Assembly (NCBI GenBank): GCA_004134985.1 | Contig: REGQ01000005.1 | Location: forward strand, 204,158-268,157 | DNA length: 64,000 bases | Source: Paenibacillaceae bacterium | Lineage (GTDB): Bacteria; Bacillota; Bacilli; Paenibacillales; Paenibacillaceae | Reading direction: 5' to 3' | In this document: positions 17,355 through 25,573 of the stretch, one piece after another | How positions within the stretch are numbered: the stretch's first letter is position 1 | Layout: every line of letters begins with the position of its first letter | Notes under the pieces: model-generated | What the model saw: only the letters and a program-made list of their open reading frames with translations | What the model was told of the DNA's origin: nothing | Database searches by the model: none | Translations under genes and position numbers: made by a program

Positions 17355-18680
17355 TTGGATATCAATTATGCAGAGGAGATAGACAATCTCAGGACCAATG
17401 ACGATTTCCTGGAGAAGCGCGAGCAATGGCTCGGTCATACCGTTGTCATAATGGGGTTTCATACGATATGCAACGTGGAGCAGACCGCTGCGAAGCTGCA
17501 GCAGCATGTTGCCGAGGCAGCTGCTTCATCCGGGAATTTGAGCGATCTGCTCCGCCTGATCGGTTCTGTTGCCCATTCGAATGCAGCGGCTGCGGTTTCG
17601 GCGATTCAGGATGGCAAACTTGTCGTTTATGTCGTCTCTCGAATGCAATATTACGTGGTTGAACCTGTGCCTTGCTTGCTTGAGCGTCCCGTCGATACAC
17701 CCTCTAACGAAAATGTGCTGCAAGGCTCGCAAAATGCATTTAATGAAGATATCGATACGAATATTGGCTTGGTGCGCAAACAATACCATTCGCCTAACTT
17801 GCGGGTCAAATCGTTTATTGCTGGCACTCACAGTCAGAAAAAGCTGGCGGTGCTGTATGATCAGCAGCATGTAGATCCCGAACTGCTGAAAAAAGCGATT
17901 GATCAAATTGAATCAAAGCTGGATATGGAAATCAATAATGTGCAAAATGTATCCAAAATGCTGGGGCTGTCCCCTTGGCAGGCGATTTCCAAGTTTAATA
18001 CGACCGAGCTGGCACAGGAAGGCGTAGCCTCGCTGACGGACGGAAGATTGATCTTATTCGTGGATCGCATCCCCGTTGCACTTGTTTTCCCCAATCTGCT
18101 CTGGGATATGTTTGTTATGGGCAATGATCGCAATTATCCGCAGCTGCTAATGGTCGCTATTCGTACCGTCCGCATCCTCGGGCTCATCTTAACGGTTCTT
18201 GTTCCGGGTTTTTATGTGGCGCTTGTCGCCGTCAATCCCGAAGTGCTCAGAATAGAGCTGGCGCTGACTGTCGCTCATAGCCGGGAAGCGGTGCCCTACC
18301 CCGCAATTACGGAAGTCATTTTAATGCTCGTAATATTGGAGCTTATTATGGAGGCAAGCGTAAGACTGCCCAAAGCCATCGGACCGACTATTACTGTAGT
18401 AGGCGGCATCATTTTAGGTCAAGCGGTCGTAACAGCCAAGCTGGTCAGCAATTTGTTAATTATTATTTTGGCGGCAACCACAATTGCAAATTCGACGGTA
18501 GTCGGCTTTCAGAACTCACTCTCGATTCGTCTTTTTAAATATTTGCTGGTTGCGCTTGCCGCTATTTATGGTGTGCTCGGAATTTTAGTCGGGCTTGTGT
18601 TTCTATGCGCCTACCTGGCCAGTCTTAATACATTGGATGTTTCCTACATTAAATTCAGTTTGAAAAGGAGGGAGACATAG
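17355..18680 (+). CDS. Spore germinant receptor A subunit (GerAA/GerKA family)
   Basis: 441 residues from the TTG at 17355, eight bases after GAGGGGGG; a TTG at 17337 lies before that site. A hydrophilic N-terminal region (about 1-240) with SFIAGTHSQKKLAVLYDQQHVDPELLKKAIDQIESKLD precedes a membrane region with about five helices. The block holding VPGFYVALVAVNPEVLRIELALTVAHSREAVPYP, then LPKAIGPTITVVGGIILGQAVV, is the GerA signature. These proteins sit in the spore inner membrane and respond to nutrients. The protein is shorter than B. subtilis GerAA or GerKA, mainly in the N-terminal part. First gene of an ABC-ordered operon. Confidence 0.93.
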   Translation: MDINYAEEIDNLRTNDDFLEKREQWLGHTVVIMGFHTICNVEQTAAKLQQHVAEAAASSGNLSDLLRLIGSVAHSNAAAAVSAIQDGKLVVYVVSRMQYYVVEPVPCLLERPVDTPSNENVLQGSQNAFNEDIDTNIGLVRKQYHSPNLRVKSFIAGTHSQKKLAVLYDQQHVDPELLKKAIDQIESKLDMEINNVQNVSKMLGLSPWQAISKFNTTELAQEGVASLTDGRLILFVDRIPVALVFPNLLWDMFVMGNDRNYPQLLMVAIRTVRILGLILTVLVPGFYVALVAVNPEVLRIELALTVAHSREAVPYPAITEVILMLVILELIMEASVRLPKAIGPTITVVGGIILGQAVVTAKLVSNLLIIILAATTIANSTVVGFQNSLSIRLFKYLLVALAAIYGVLGILVGLVFLCAYLASLNTLDVSYIKFSLKRRET

Positions 18681-18681
18681 C

Positions 18682-19767
18682 ATGGACAAAAGTATGGGAG
18701 TGGTGCTGATTTATTTTTTAATGCAGCTTGGCATCATTTTTTTTGTGTACCCGGAATTCATTATGGAAAGCACCTCGGAAGCACATTGGCTCCCCATTCT
18801 ATTCGGTGTCATTGTTAATCTGTGTGTGATGTCGATATATTTGAAGGGACTCTCCTACTTTCCCAACATGGATATTATTGCAATATACAGCAGCTTCGGC
18901 AAAGTGATGGCGGCAATACTGCTTCTGCCGATTTTCATTTATCTGATGCTTGTTACTGTCATAACGATCAATGAGTTTGCCGACATTATTTCCATTGTGT
19001 TTCTTACGAGTACACCGCTCTGGAGCATTATCGGATTGCTGCTGATTACCGCTGCGTTTATTGGAGCATCCGGAATCGCAACCATTTTTCGAACGGCGAT
19101 TTTGCTGGCGATATTGTTTTTGCCATTGATGTTTTTCATTATTTGCCTGTCGCTGCAAAATATTGATTTGCACTATTTTTTTCCGTTGTGGGACTCGGAT
19201 TTCTCGCAGCTTAACGGCTCCGCGCTCATTAGAAGTCTATTTCCAATTACGAGTACCTTTCTTATTTTTGGATTCATCATCCCCCATTACCCCTTTAAAA
19301 TGAAGAAAGTGATGCTTTCCATAATGGCAATCATTCCGTTTTTTTTTCTGGCTGTTTATATCCCGGTGCTCACATTCGGACACGGCACTGTAACTACCTT
19401 GCGCTATCCGTTTGTCATGGTGATCAGCAGCGTTTATGTCAGTTGGCTCATGTTTGACAGAGTGACGGTGTTCCTTGTGCTTAGTCTGATCGCCTTTGCT
19501 ATCTTGTTCATGGCTGTTATCATATGGCAGATGATTTCAATCGTAAATCACTTTCTACCGAAAATCAGAAAGCATTACATTGCATTAGCATTCGTCGTCA
19601 TATTTTTTAGCATATGTCTGCAGAGTACAAGCGTCAGTACAATTAATGAGCTGTTTCTAAAAAACAATCTGCTGAGGCTCTATATTTTGTTCTTTGTCCC
19701 TTTATCCATCTATCTCATAGGACTTTATTTCCGAAGGAGGGGTGGTTATGAAAACAAAGCCGTTTAG
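18682..19767 (+). CDS. Spore germinant receptor B subunit (GerAB/GerKB family)
   Basis: 361 residues with about ten membrane helices throughout, the GerAB (amino acid permease-like) layout. It starts one base after the A subunit stop codon with AAGGAGGG upstream. In the family this subunit is thought to carry the germinant-binding site. The hydrophobic sequence makes this gene AT-rich relative to neighbours. It overlaps the C subunit gene by about 20 bases. Confidence 0.92.
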   Translation: MDKSMGVVLIYFLMQLGIIFFVYPEFIMESTSEAHWLPILFGVIVNLCVMSIYLKGLSYFPNMDIIAIYSSFGKVMAAILLLPIFIYLMLVTVITINEFADIISIVFLTSTPLWSIIGLLLITAAFIGASGIATIFRTAILLAILFLPLMFFIICLSLQNIDLHYFFPLWDSDFSQLNGSALIRSLFPITSTFLIFGFIIPHYPFKMKKVMLSIMAIIPFFFLAVYIPVLTFGHGTVTTLRYPFVMVISSVYVSWLMFDRVTVFLVLSLIAFAILFMAVIIWQMISIVNHFLPKIRKHYIALAFVVIFFSICLQSTSVSTINELFLKNNLLRLYILFFVPLSIYLIGLYFRRRGGYENKAV

Positions 19768-20830
19768 CAAACGATGCGTCCTGGCAGCGTCCATGGTCAT
19801 GCTGCTGCTGCTCAGTGGATGTTGGGACAATAAAGATATTAATCATCGACTGCTGCCGGTTATTATTGCAATCTCCAAGTCAGGCGAAAACTATAAAGTC
19901 TACTTGAAAATATCCCAGTCGGGTAAATCAAGCCAAAAATATAAAATTATTTCGGAGACGGGGAAGTCAATTGCCCATGCGCTGGACAAAATTAGCGTGA
20001 ACACGGAGGATCACGTCGATCTGTTTCATATTAAAATGATTGTGTTTGACAGGCACTATGCAGAGCTGGGAATGGGGGATACCGTTGCCGATTTTATGCG
20101 GGTCAAAGAGATTTCTCCCAAGACATTGGTCATTATTTGCAATGAGGATTTGATGCAGTTCTTTAATAGTGTGTCCGAAGGCGTGGGTTCGGAAAATTCC
20201 GAGCTCTACGATTTTTTCGAGAAAAATGCGGGGTTGAATCCGCAGCTTGCTCTAACAAGGTTATGGCAGGTGTATCGAAGCACTCACTCTTTTACTCGGG
20301 ATGTTGCTATTCCTATCGTCAAATCCAGTTCAACTACCTCCCTGGACTACGAAGGATCAGCCGTCATTCGGAAGGGCAAAATGGTTGGAAGATTATCCCC
20401 CGAGGAAACACTGCTTTTTAATGCTTTTCATGGGGAAAGTACACAAGGCAAAGTGGAAGTAATGAATGAAGCCAGTGTCTTGATTCAGAGCAACACAATC
20501 CACAATAAAGCACGGTGGATCAATGACACCCCCTACTTGTCCACCAAGCTTAAATTAAAAGTTGTTTTAATGGAAATGAAGGGGGAACAGGATATCACCA
20601 AGCTGGAGAAAGAGCTGAATGAACAGCTTGAAAGCCGGTTTAAAAAGATGATTGAGAAGCTTCAAGCAAATCATACGGATTTGTTGGGTATGGGTCAATA
20701 TTTCCGAACGAAAATGCCCCGGTCAAGATTAAGTGAATGGCGGACAAGAGATTTTCCGCGGCTGCAGTTTGACGTTCGGGTAGATACAGAAATTGAGAAC
20801 TCCGGCTTTTTGAAAATGCCGGGTGACTGA
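19748..20830 (+). CDS. Spore germinant receptor C subunit lipoprotein (GerAC/GerKC family)
   Basis: 360 residues from the ATG at 19748; GAAGGAGG precedes it and an in-frame GTG at 19742 is too close. Lipobox LLSGCWD gives lipidated C25, and CWDNKDINHR is the typical GerAC start. Later marks include VDLFHIKMIVFDRHYAELGM and the C-terminal ELNEQLESRFKKMIEKLQANHTDLLGMGQYFR helix. The gene completes a full tricistronic receptor operon. The germinant cannot be predicted. Confidence 0.93.
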   Translation: MKTKPFSKRCVLAASMVMLLLLSGCWDNKDINHRLLPVIIAISKSGENYKVYLKISQSGKSSQKYKIISETGKSIAHALDKISVNTEDHVDLFHIKMIVFDRHYAELGMGDTVADFMRVKEISPKTLVIICNEDLMQFFNSVSEGVGSENSELYDFFEKNAGLNPQLALTRLWQVYRSTHSFTRDVAIPIVKSSSTTSLDYEGSAVIRKGKMVGRLSPEETLLFNAFHGESTQGKVEVMNEASVLIQSNTIHNKARWINDTPYLSTKLKLKVVLMEMKGEQDITKLEKELNEQLESRFKKMIEKLQANHTDLLGMGQYFRTKMPRSRLSEWRTRDFPRLQFDVRVDTEIENSGFLKMPGD

Positions 20831-20850
20831 GGCATCCAATTGTCCAATAA

Positions 20851-20889
20851 ACAAGCGCCTTCCCATTTAACAGGGAGAGGCGCTTGTTG
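20851..20889. terminator. Hairpin between convergent germinant receptor and PRPP synthetase genes
   Basis: ACAAGCGCCT and AGGCGCTTGT form the outer stem with TCCC/GGGA inside. It lies between two convergent genes and probably terminates both, though T runs on each side are weak. Confidence 0.7.
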
Positions 20890-20913
20890 TGCTCAGAAGA
20901 CAGGATGCCGCTT

Positions 20914-21858
20914 CTAAACAGTATGCGAGGTTAGCAGCGTATCGATCGAGCCGCCTTCGGTAATGATTTGGATGGCGGTTGCCAGTCTCGGCGCCATTGG
21001 AATCATCACAAACTTGTTGGAATGGCCTTCCGGGAGCGCAATCGTATCGGTAATAACAACTTCTTCAATATTAGGGTTGTTCAGCTTGTCCAATGCGGGC
21101 CCTGAGAACAAGCCATGTGTTGCACAGACAAAGGCGTTATGGGCGCCGTTCTTTTTGAGCGCTTCAACGACATTGACAATTGTGCTGCCGGTATCGATCA
21201 AATCTTCAATAATGATCGGGGTCGCGTCTTGGACATCCCCGATAATATGGGTAATCTCCGATACGTTATGAGCTGGCCGGTTTTTGATCATGATCGCAAA
21301 CGGGCAATCGAGATTGTTCGCCAGCTTCTCTGCCGTGCTGGCACGTCCGGCATCAGGAGAAACAACGACCGGATTGCGAATGTTTTTGCTTCGCAAGTAA
21401 TCGGTAATCAGATCGAGGGCGGTCAGATGGTCAACAGGAATTTCATAGAAACCTTGAATCGGGTCCGCATGCAGATCGACCGTAATCAGGCGGTTCGCAC
21501 CGACAGAAGTGAGAATATCGGCAACCATTTTGGCGGAGATTGGCTCGCGCGGCGCGGATTTCCGTTCTTGCCTTGCATAGCCGTAATAAGGCATGACCAG
21601 ATTGATGGTGCGGGCAGAAGCGCGCTTGGCGGCATCAATCATAATTAATAGTTCAACCAGATGTTCATTAACCGGGTGGGATAGCGATTGTACAATATAC
21701 ACATCACATGTCCGAATCGGTTCTCCGTAGGAGACATGAATTTCTCCGCTGCCGAGGCGGGAGATATCGATTTTTCCGAGCGGCACGCCAAGCCCGGCAC
21801 ATATTTTCTCCGCAAGCGGCCTGTTTGAAGTTCCTGAGAAAATTTTGACCTTGTCCAT
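20914..21858 (-). CDS. prs: Ribose-phosphate pyrophosphokinase (divergent paralogue)
   Basis: 314 residues from the ATG at 21858, where AGGAGGGC sits six bases upstream; the frame is open to 21912. It makes PRPP from ribose 5-phosphate and ATP. Recognisable parts are GSGEIHV, YYGYARQERKSAPREPISAK (flexible loop), VDLHADPIQGFYEIPVDHL and the PRPP loop IIIEDLIDTGST. Several normally fixed positions differ: SPDAGRASTAEKL replaces the usual SPDHGGVTRAR-type stretch, and EDLIDTGST replaces DDIIDTAGT. It also stands alone instead of beside glmU or spoVC homologues. I infer a second copy, active or regulatory. Confidence 0.85.
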   Translation of the reverse strand: MDKVKIFSGTSNRPLAEKICAGLGVPLGKIDISRLGSGEIHVSYGEPIRTCDVYIVQSLSHPVNEHLVELLIMIDAAKRASARTINLVMPYYGYARQERKSAPREPISAKMVADILTSVGANRLITVDLHADPIQGFYEIPVDHLTALDLITDYLRSKNIRNPVVVSPDAGRASTAEKLANNLDCPFAIMIKNRPAHNVSEITHIIGDVQDATPIIIEDLIDTGSTIVNVVEALKKNGAHNAFVCATHGLFSGPALDKLNNPNIEEVVITDTIALPEGHSNKFVMIPMAPRLATAIQIITEGGSIDTLLTSHTV

Positions 21859-22157
21859 AAAGCCCTCCTGAATATCATGTTTTGCTTGGTAAGCACAGTC
21901 GTTCAAAATCAAAATTTACTCATCAGATTCGAGCGCTGTTTTCTGACTACAGCCGTAAATTTTATCATCGAAATTAATTCTACCATTATAACATAAAAAT
22001 TTCATTCAAACAGCGGAAGGGATTGGTGACGAATTTGGAAGGGAATGTGACGAGTAAGGCGGAAGTCCGCTTCTGAATGAGATGGAATTTCATTTGACAC
22101 TTTGTACCATGAACGGGACAATAAAGGATGAGTTGGCTATACGAAAGGGGCGCCCTA

Positions 22158-22982
22158 ATGGCAGGAGCTTTGGAAGGGAAATCGATTGTTATAACGGGAT
22201 CACGCAAACTAACGGAATTGAGCACCATTATTGAAAAACAGGGCGGTACAGCGCTTGTTCGCTCTCAGCAAGGGACCATGCTGCCGGAGGAGGAGACGCT
22301 GGGGCGCGATTTGCAGCAACTGGTGGACAACCGGCCGAACTGGTTCCTGTTTACGACGGGAACAGGACTTGAACAGATGCTTCAGCAAGCGGAACGGATG
22401 GGGATTCGAGAACAGCTGATCGACGCTATTTCTAATGCAAAGGTGGCAGCAAGAGGCTATAAAACATTTGCACTGCTCAAGAAAATCCAAATTTCTCCGA
22501 TTGCCGTTGATGATGACGGTACGACAGCCGGACTGATCCGCGCGCTTCAGGATTATGATTATGCCGGCCAGTCCATTGTCGTGCAGCAGCATGGAGAAGC
22601 GATGCCGGGCCTTGTGCAATTTCTTGAAGGGAAGGGAGCCACAACGAGCACGATTCTTCCCTACAGACATATTCCTCCGGAAGCAGATGTGTCGGAGACG
22701 CTTTACCAGGAAATTATTGCGGGCCGCGTGGACGCCGTTTGTTTTACGACCGCTGTCCAAGTACGGTATTTCTTCGAATATGCGACCAGGAAAGGCGGTT
22801 GCGAGCAGATCGTTCGAAGCTTCGAAGATCGTGTGGCTGCAACTGCAGTCGGCAGAGTGACTGCGGAGGCGCTGCGGGAAGCAGGCGTCAAGCGAGTCAT
22901 TATGCCGGAGATCGAGCGCATGGGAGCGATGATTATCGAACTGGCGCAATTTTACCAGACGGTGCGAAATGAGGCGCTATAA
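22158..22982 (+). CDS. hemD: Uroporphyrinogen-III synthase-like protein (HemD family)
   Basis: 274 residues from the ATG at 22158, after GAAAGGGG; the frame is open to 22128. The two-domain HemD pattern is visible: ITGSRKLTELSTIIEKQGGTALV, FLFTTGTGLEQML, then the second domain with YRHIPPEADVSETLYQEIIAGRVDAVCFTTAVQVRYFFEYA and AVGRVTAEALREAGV. The family closes hydroxymethylbilane to uroporphyrinogen III in haem, sirohaem and B12 synthesis. It is not with other tetrapyrrole genes; an Rrf2 regulator follows. It may be a second copy, as occurs near nitrite/nitrate or stress genes. Confidence 0.82.
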   Translation: MAGALEGKSIVITGSRKLTELSTIIEKQGGTALVRSQQGTMLPEEETLGRDLQQLVDNRPNWFLFTTGTGLEQMLQQAERMGIREQLIDAISNAKVAARGYKTFALLKKIQISPIAVDDDGTTAGLIRALQDYDYAGQSIVVQQHGEAMPGLVQFLEGKGATTSTILPYRHIPPEADVSETLYQEIIAGRVDAVCFTTAVQVRYFFEYATRKGGCEQIVRSFEDRVAATAVGRVTAEALREAGVKRVIMPEIERMGAMIIELAQFYQTVRNEAL

Positions 22983-23082
22983 TATAGCATCAGCATTGGC
23001 ATAGGCACGGGCATAGGATGGGCACAGGCATAGTTTGGAATAAAGACCAGCATACTAATAGCGGCAGCTTGACTTGCCGAGC

Positions 23083-23115
23083 AATTAAAGGCTAATATCG
23101 ATAAATAAAGTCTTT
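23083..23115. promoter_or_regulatory. AATTAAAG...CTTTAATT dyad before the Rrf2 gene
   Basis: Inverted repeat AATTAAAG and CTTTAATT about 17 bases apart, ending just before the GAGGTGAA binding site of the Rrf2 gene. It could be an autoregulatory operator. A short GGCATA-rich repeat (22995-23033) lies upstream. Confidence 0.35.
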
Positions 23116-23129
23116 AATTGAGGTGAAAC

Positions 23130-23537
23130 ATGAAATATTCCAAAGCGACCAACTATGCGCTTCATACGATGATGTTTCTGGCGACTGCACCGGACAAGCA
23201 GATCGGCGTGCAGCAGCTTGCGGACAAGCAAGGCGTATCTCCAACCTATCTTTCCAAAATTTTGACCAAGCTAGTCAAGTCGGGATTAATCGAGTCATCT
23301 TCCGGGGCAAACGGGGGATATCGGATGAAGCGTTCCAACGAAGATGTTTCCTTTCTGGATGTTATTCATGCGATCGAAGGCACCGCTTCGCTGTTTAACT
23401 GCTCGCTTCATGGCAACCAGTCATCGGAATGCCTGATTCAGAAGGAGATGGTGGAAGCGGAACGGAAGATGGAAGAGCATTTAAGAAATCAGAAGATCCA
23501 GGCATTCGCTGCAAGTCATGCTGCTCACATCAAGTGA
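23130..23537 (+). CDS. Rrf2-family transcriptional regulator
   Basis: 135 residues. The winged helix is at the N-terminus (KYSKATNYALHTMMFLA, then QQLADKQGVSPTYLSKILTKLVKSGLIESSSGANGGYRM). The sensor loop around residues 85-105 holds two cysteines (NCSLHGNQSSEC) instead of the three found in Fe-S-binding IscR or NsrR. It may therefore act without a cluster, like CymR, or sense thiol oxidation. GAGGTGAA lies before the ATG. Target genes are not evident; the HemD-like gene upstream and itself are candidates. Confidence 0.9.
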   Translation: MKYSKATNYALHTMMFLATAPDKQIGVQQLADKQGVSPTYLSKILTKLVKSGLIESSSGANGGYRMKRSNEDVSFLDVIHAIEGTASLFNCSLHGNQSSECLIQKEMVEAERKMEEHLRNQKIQAFAASHAAHIK

Positions 23538-23669
23538 AGCTGCTTAACGGCCTTTTTGGGCTCATTAACCACTATTATTATAATCAATCGGATGAATTTG
23601 AAATTGCAGCAATGCCTTCCTGAGCTTAAGATCAATGAGAATTGACTAGGGCTAAAGGGGGGCATTGCT

Positions 23670-25448
23670 GTGTTTACAGAAGAAAGAGAAACACTGCTGG
23701 AACAGATGCAACATGTACTCGTTGATTATCTCGAAACGGTACATACCTGGATGAATCCATCGACAGGAGCCATTGAAGACCGCCGGGATACCGTTTATAG
23801 CGAAAATTATACAGCGGGCGCGGCTGCGGTTTTATTCGCAAGCGCTTACAGTTATACCGAACAGAAAAAACAACTGAATACGGCATTGCAATTGCTGCGC
23901 CGTGTGCAAGTCAGGTTGAAGGATCGCAACGCTGCGCCGTTTACCCGGATGTTTATTTACCATTATGGCATGATGGCGCTGCTGATGCTGCCGGAAACGA
24001 TTCGTGACGAATACAAGGAAGAATTCAGGGAGGACTTTCTGAATGGAGAGCCACAGGATTGTGGAACCATCAATTTGAATTGTGCAGCATTGCAGCTCGG
24101 CAATGAGCTGTTTCTCGAGCGGCTTGGCTACCGTAAGGCGAATGTCGCATTGATGGCGCAACTGATCGCATTGATTGAAGCGCGTGAACATGACGGTTTC
24201 TTGAATGATGCCTTTGATTTTGAGGATCAGGTTGCGTTCAGTGAACAGGATGGCATGCCGATCTCATATTCCGCTTTTATTATGTTTATCCTGACGGGCA
24301 TTCTAAGCTCGGTTACACCATGGCCAGCCGACCATCAAGTTATTCGCGGGAAGGTGGAGGCTTTGATTGAGAAGGGGCAGCAATGGCTGGGGCATGCAAC
24401 CTCCTTCGACGGCACCTATGCCATGATGGAGCGCAGCAGGCACCAAAAGTTTACGTGGGGTTCTTTTATTGCCTATCAGGCCTACGCAGGCATGGGCGAC
24501 CAGGGATTGTTTGCCAAGGCATTCGAGTCCTGGCTTGCGTACAAGAAAGAAGACGGTACTTACAGCATTACGCCTAATTACTTGCCGCATGAGCTGCGGG
24601 CTGGTTATGAGTGGTATACACTGGTGAATTGCTACGGCATCCTTGGTATGACGGGAATTGCGGTCGCTGAACGGATTATTCGGCTTAAGCAGCAGATGGC
24701 CGGCACGAACGAGCGATCCCCGCTGCCTGTCCGGAATCAGTATATGGATCTGCGCAGCGGCTACGCCTTCATTCGCAGCGGCGACGATTTCTTTGCCTGC
24801 AATCTGCGCATGCACCGGGGCCAATACAGTCCGGCGCTATCCGGCTTTCACTACCGATTAAATGGCAACAAGCCCCCATTGGCCGAGCCAAGGCTTAATG
24901 TGAAGCGGCTGGCGGCCGCTCATCTGCACCAAGGATATGATCTGGGGGTATGGGAGGGATTTCTGCTGCGTGATGCAGATGGAAATCAATTCTTTCCCAA
25001 TATGACGACTAACCCCGAAGTGAAGTGGATCGACAACGGGATGGAGATGACCGTGCAGAGCGAGAGTGTTGCATGCACCAAGTCAATTCAGCTCGTCGAC
25101 TCGGGGATTGAATGGCGCTATGAGCTGAGGGTGCTGCGAGATATCGTCTCTTGTGAACATATTCTTCCGCTCTTGCTGACCGATGGCCGCCATCATACGG
25201 CAATTCAAAGGAGGACAGCGCATGGCTGGGAGCTTAGCAGCGCTGGACGTCAATATGAAATCATATGCAGCGCCTGCGACAACAGCATTCGTACGCCGGA
25301 AGATGTATATTCGAATGAAAACAATCTCTCGCTAGAGCGTTCCCTTCATTCGGTTTCCGGTGTTTCGGCAAGTTTGTCCCTGTTGGTATCCGGGCCGCTG
25401 CGAGCGGGAGATGAACTGGCCTGGAGCACGAAGCTGGTCGAATTGTAA
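23670..25448 (+). CDS. 592-residue protein, probably an alpha/alpha-toroid carbohydrate-active enzyme
   Basis: Starts at GTG 23670, seven bases after AAAGGGGGG. No signal peptide, so cytoplasmic. Residues about 1-340 are helical with repeated aromatic pairs (FIYHYGMMALLMLP, YSAFIMFILTGIL, FTWGSFIAYQAYAGMG, YEWYTLVNCYGILGMTG), as in (alpha/alpha) barrels. Residues 350-590 look beta-rich (YAFIRSGDDFFACNLRMH, GYDLGVWEGFLLRD). That order resembles heparinase II/III-like or related polysaccharide lyases and hydrolases, but I see no signature that fixes a family. It opens a carbohydrate gene cluster with a membrane AraC regulator immediately downstream. Confidence 0.65.
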   Translation: MFTEERETLLEQMQHVLVDYLETVHTWMNPSTGAIEDRRDTVYSENYTAGAAAVLFASAYSYTEQKKQLNTALQLLRRVQVRLKDRNAAPFTRMFIYHYGMMALLMLPETIRDEYKEEFREDFLNGEPQDCGTINLNCAALQLGNELFLERLGYRKANVALMAQLIALIEAREHDGFLNDAFDFEDQVAFSEQDGMPISYSAFIMFILTGILSSVTPWPADHQVIRGKVEALIEKGQQWLGHATSFDGTYAMMERSRHQKFTWGSFIAYQAYAGMGDQGLFAKAFESWLAYKKEDGTYSITPNYLPHELRAGYEWYTLVNCYGILGMTGIAVAERIIRLKQQMAGTNERSPLPVRNQYMDLRSGYAFIRSGDDFFACNLRMHRGQYSPALSGFHYRLNGNKPPLAEPRLNVKRLAAAHLHQGYDLGVWEGFLLRDADGNQFFPNMTTNPEVKWIDNGMEMTVQSESVACTKSIQLVDSGIEWRYELRVLRDIVSCEHILPLLLTDGRHHTAIQRRTAHGWELSSAGRQYEIICSACDNSIRTPEDVYSNENNLSLERSLHSVSGVSASLSLLVSGPLRAGDELAWSTKLVEL

Positions 25449-25573
25449 TTCAAGCGACTGCTTCTGCGGCATCGGTGTAGAACATCTCTTCGCCTTGTAT
25501 GCTTCCGATGATGCGCCTATAATCAAGAGACTCACAAAAGGGCTCTCTTAATGAGGGAGAAGGGAAGATCTCG

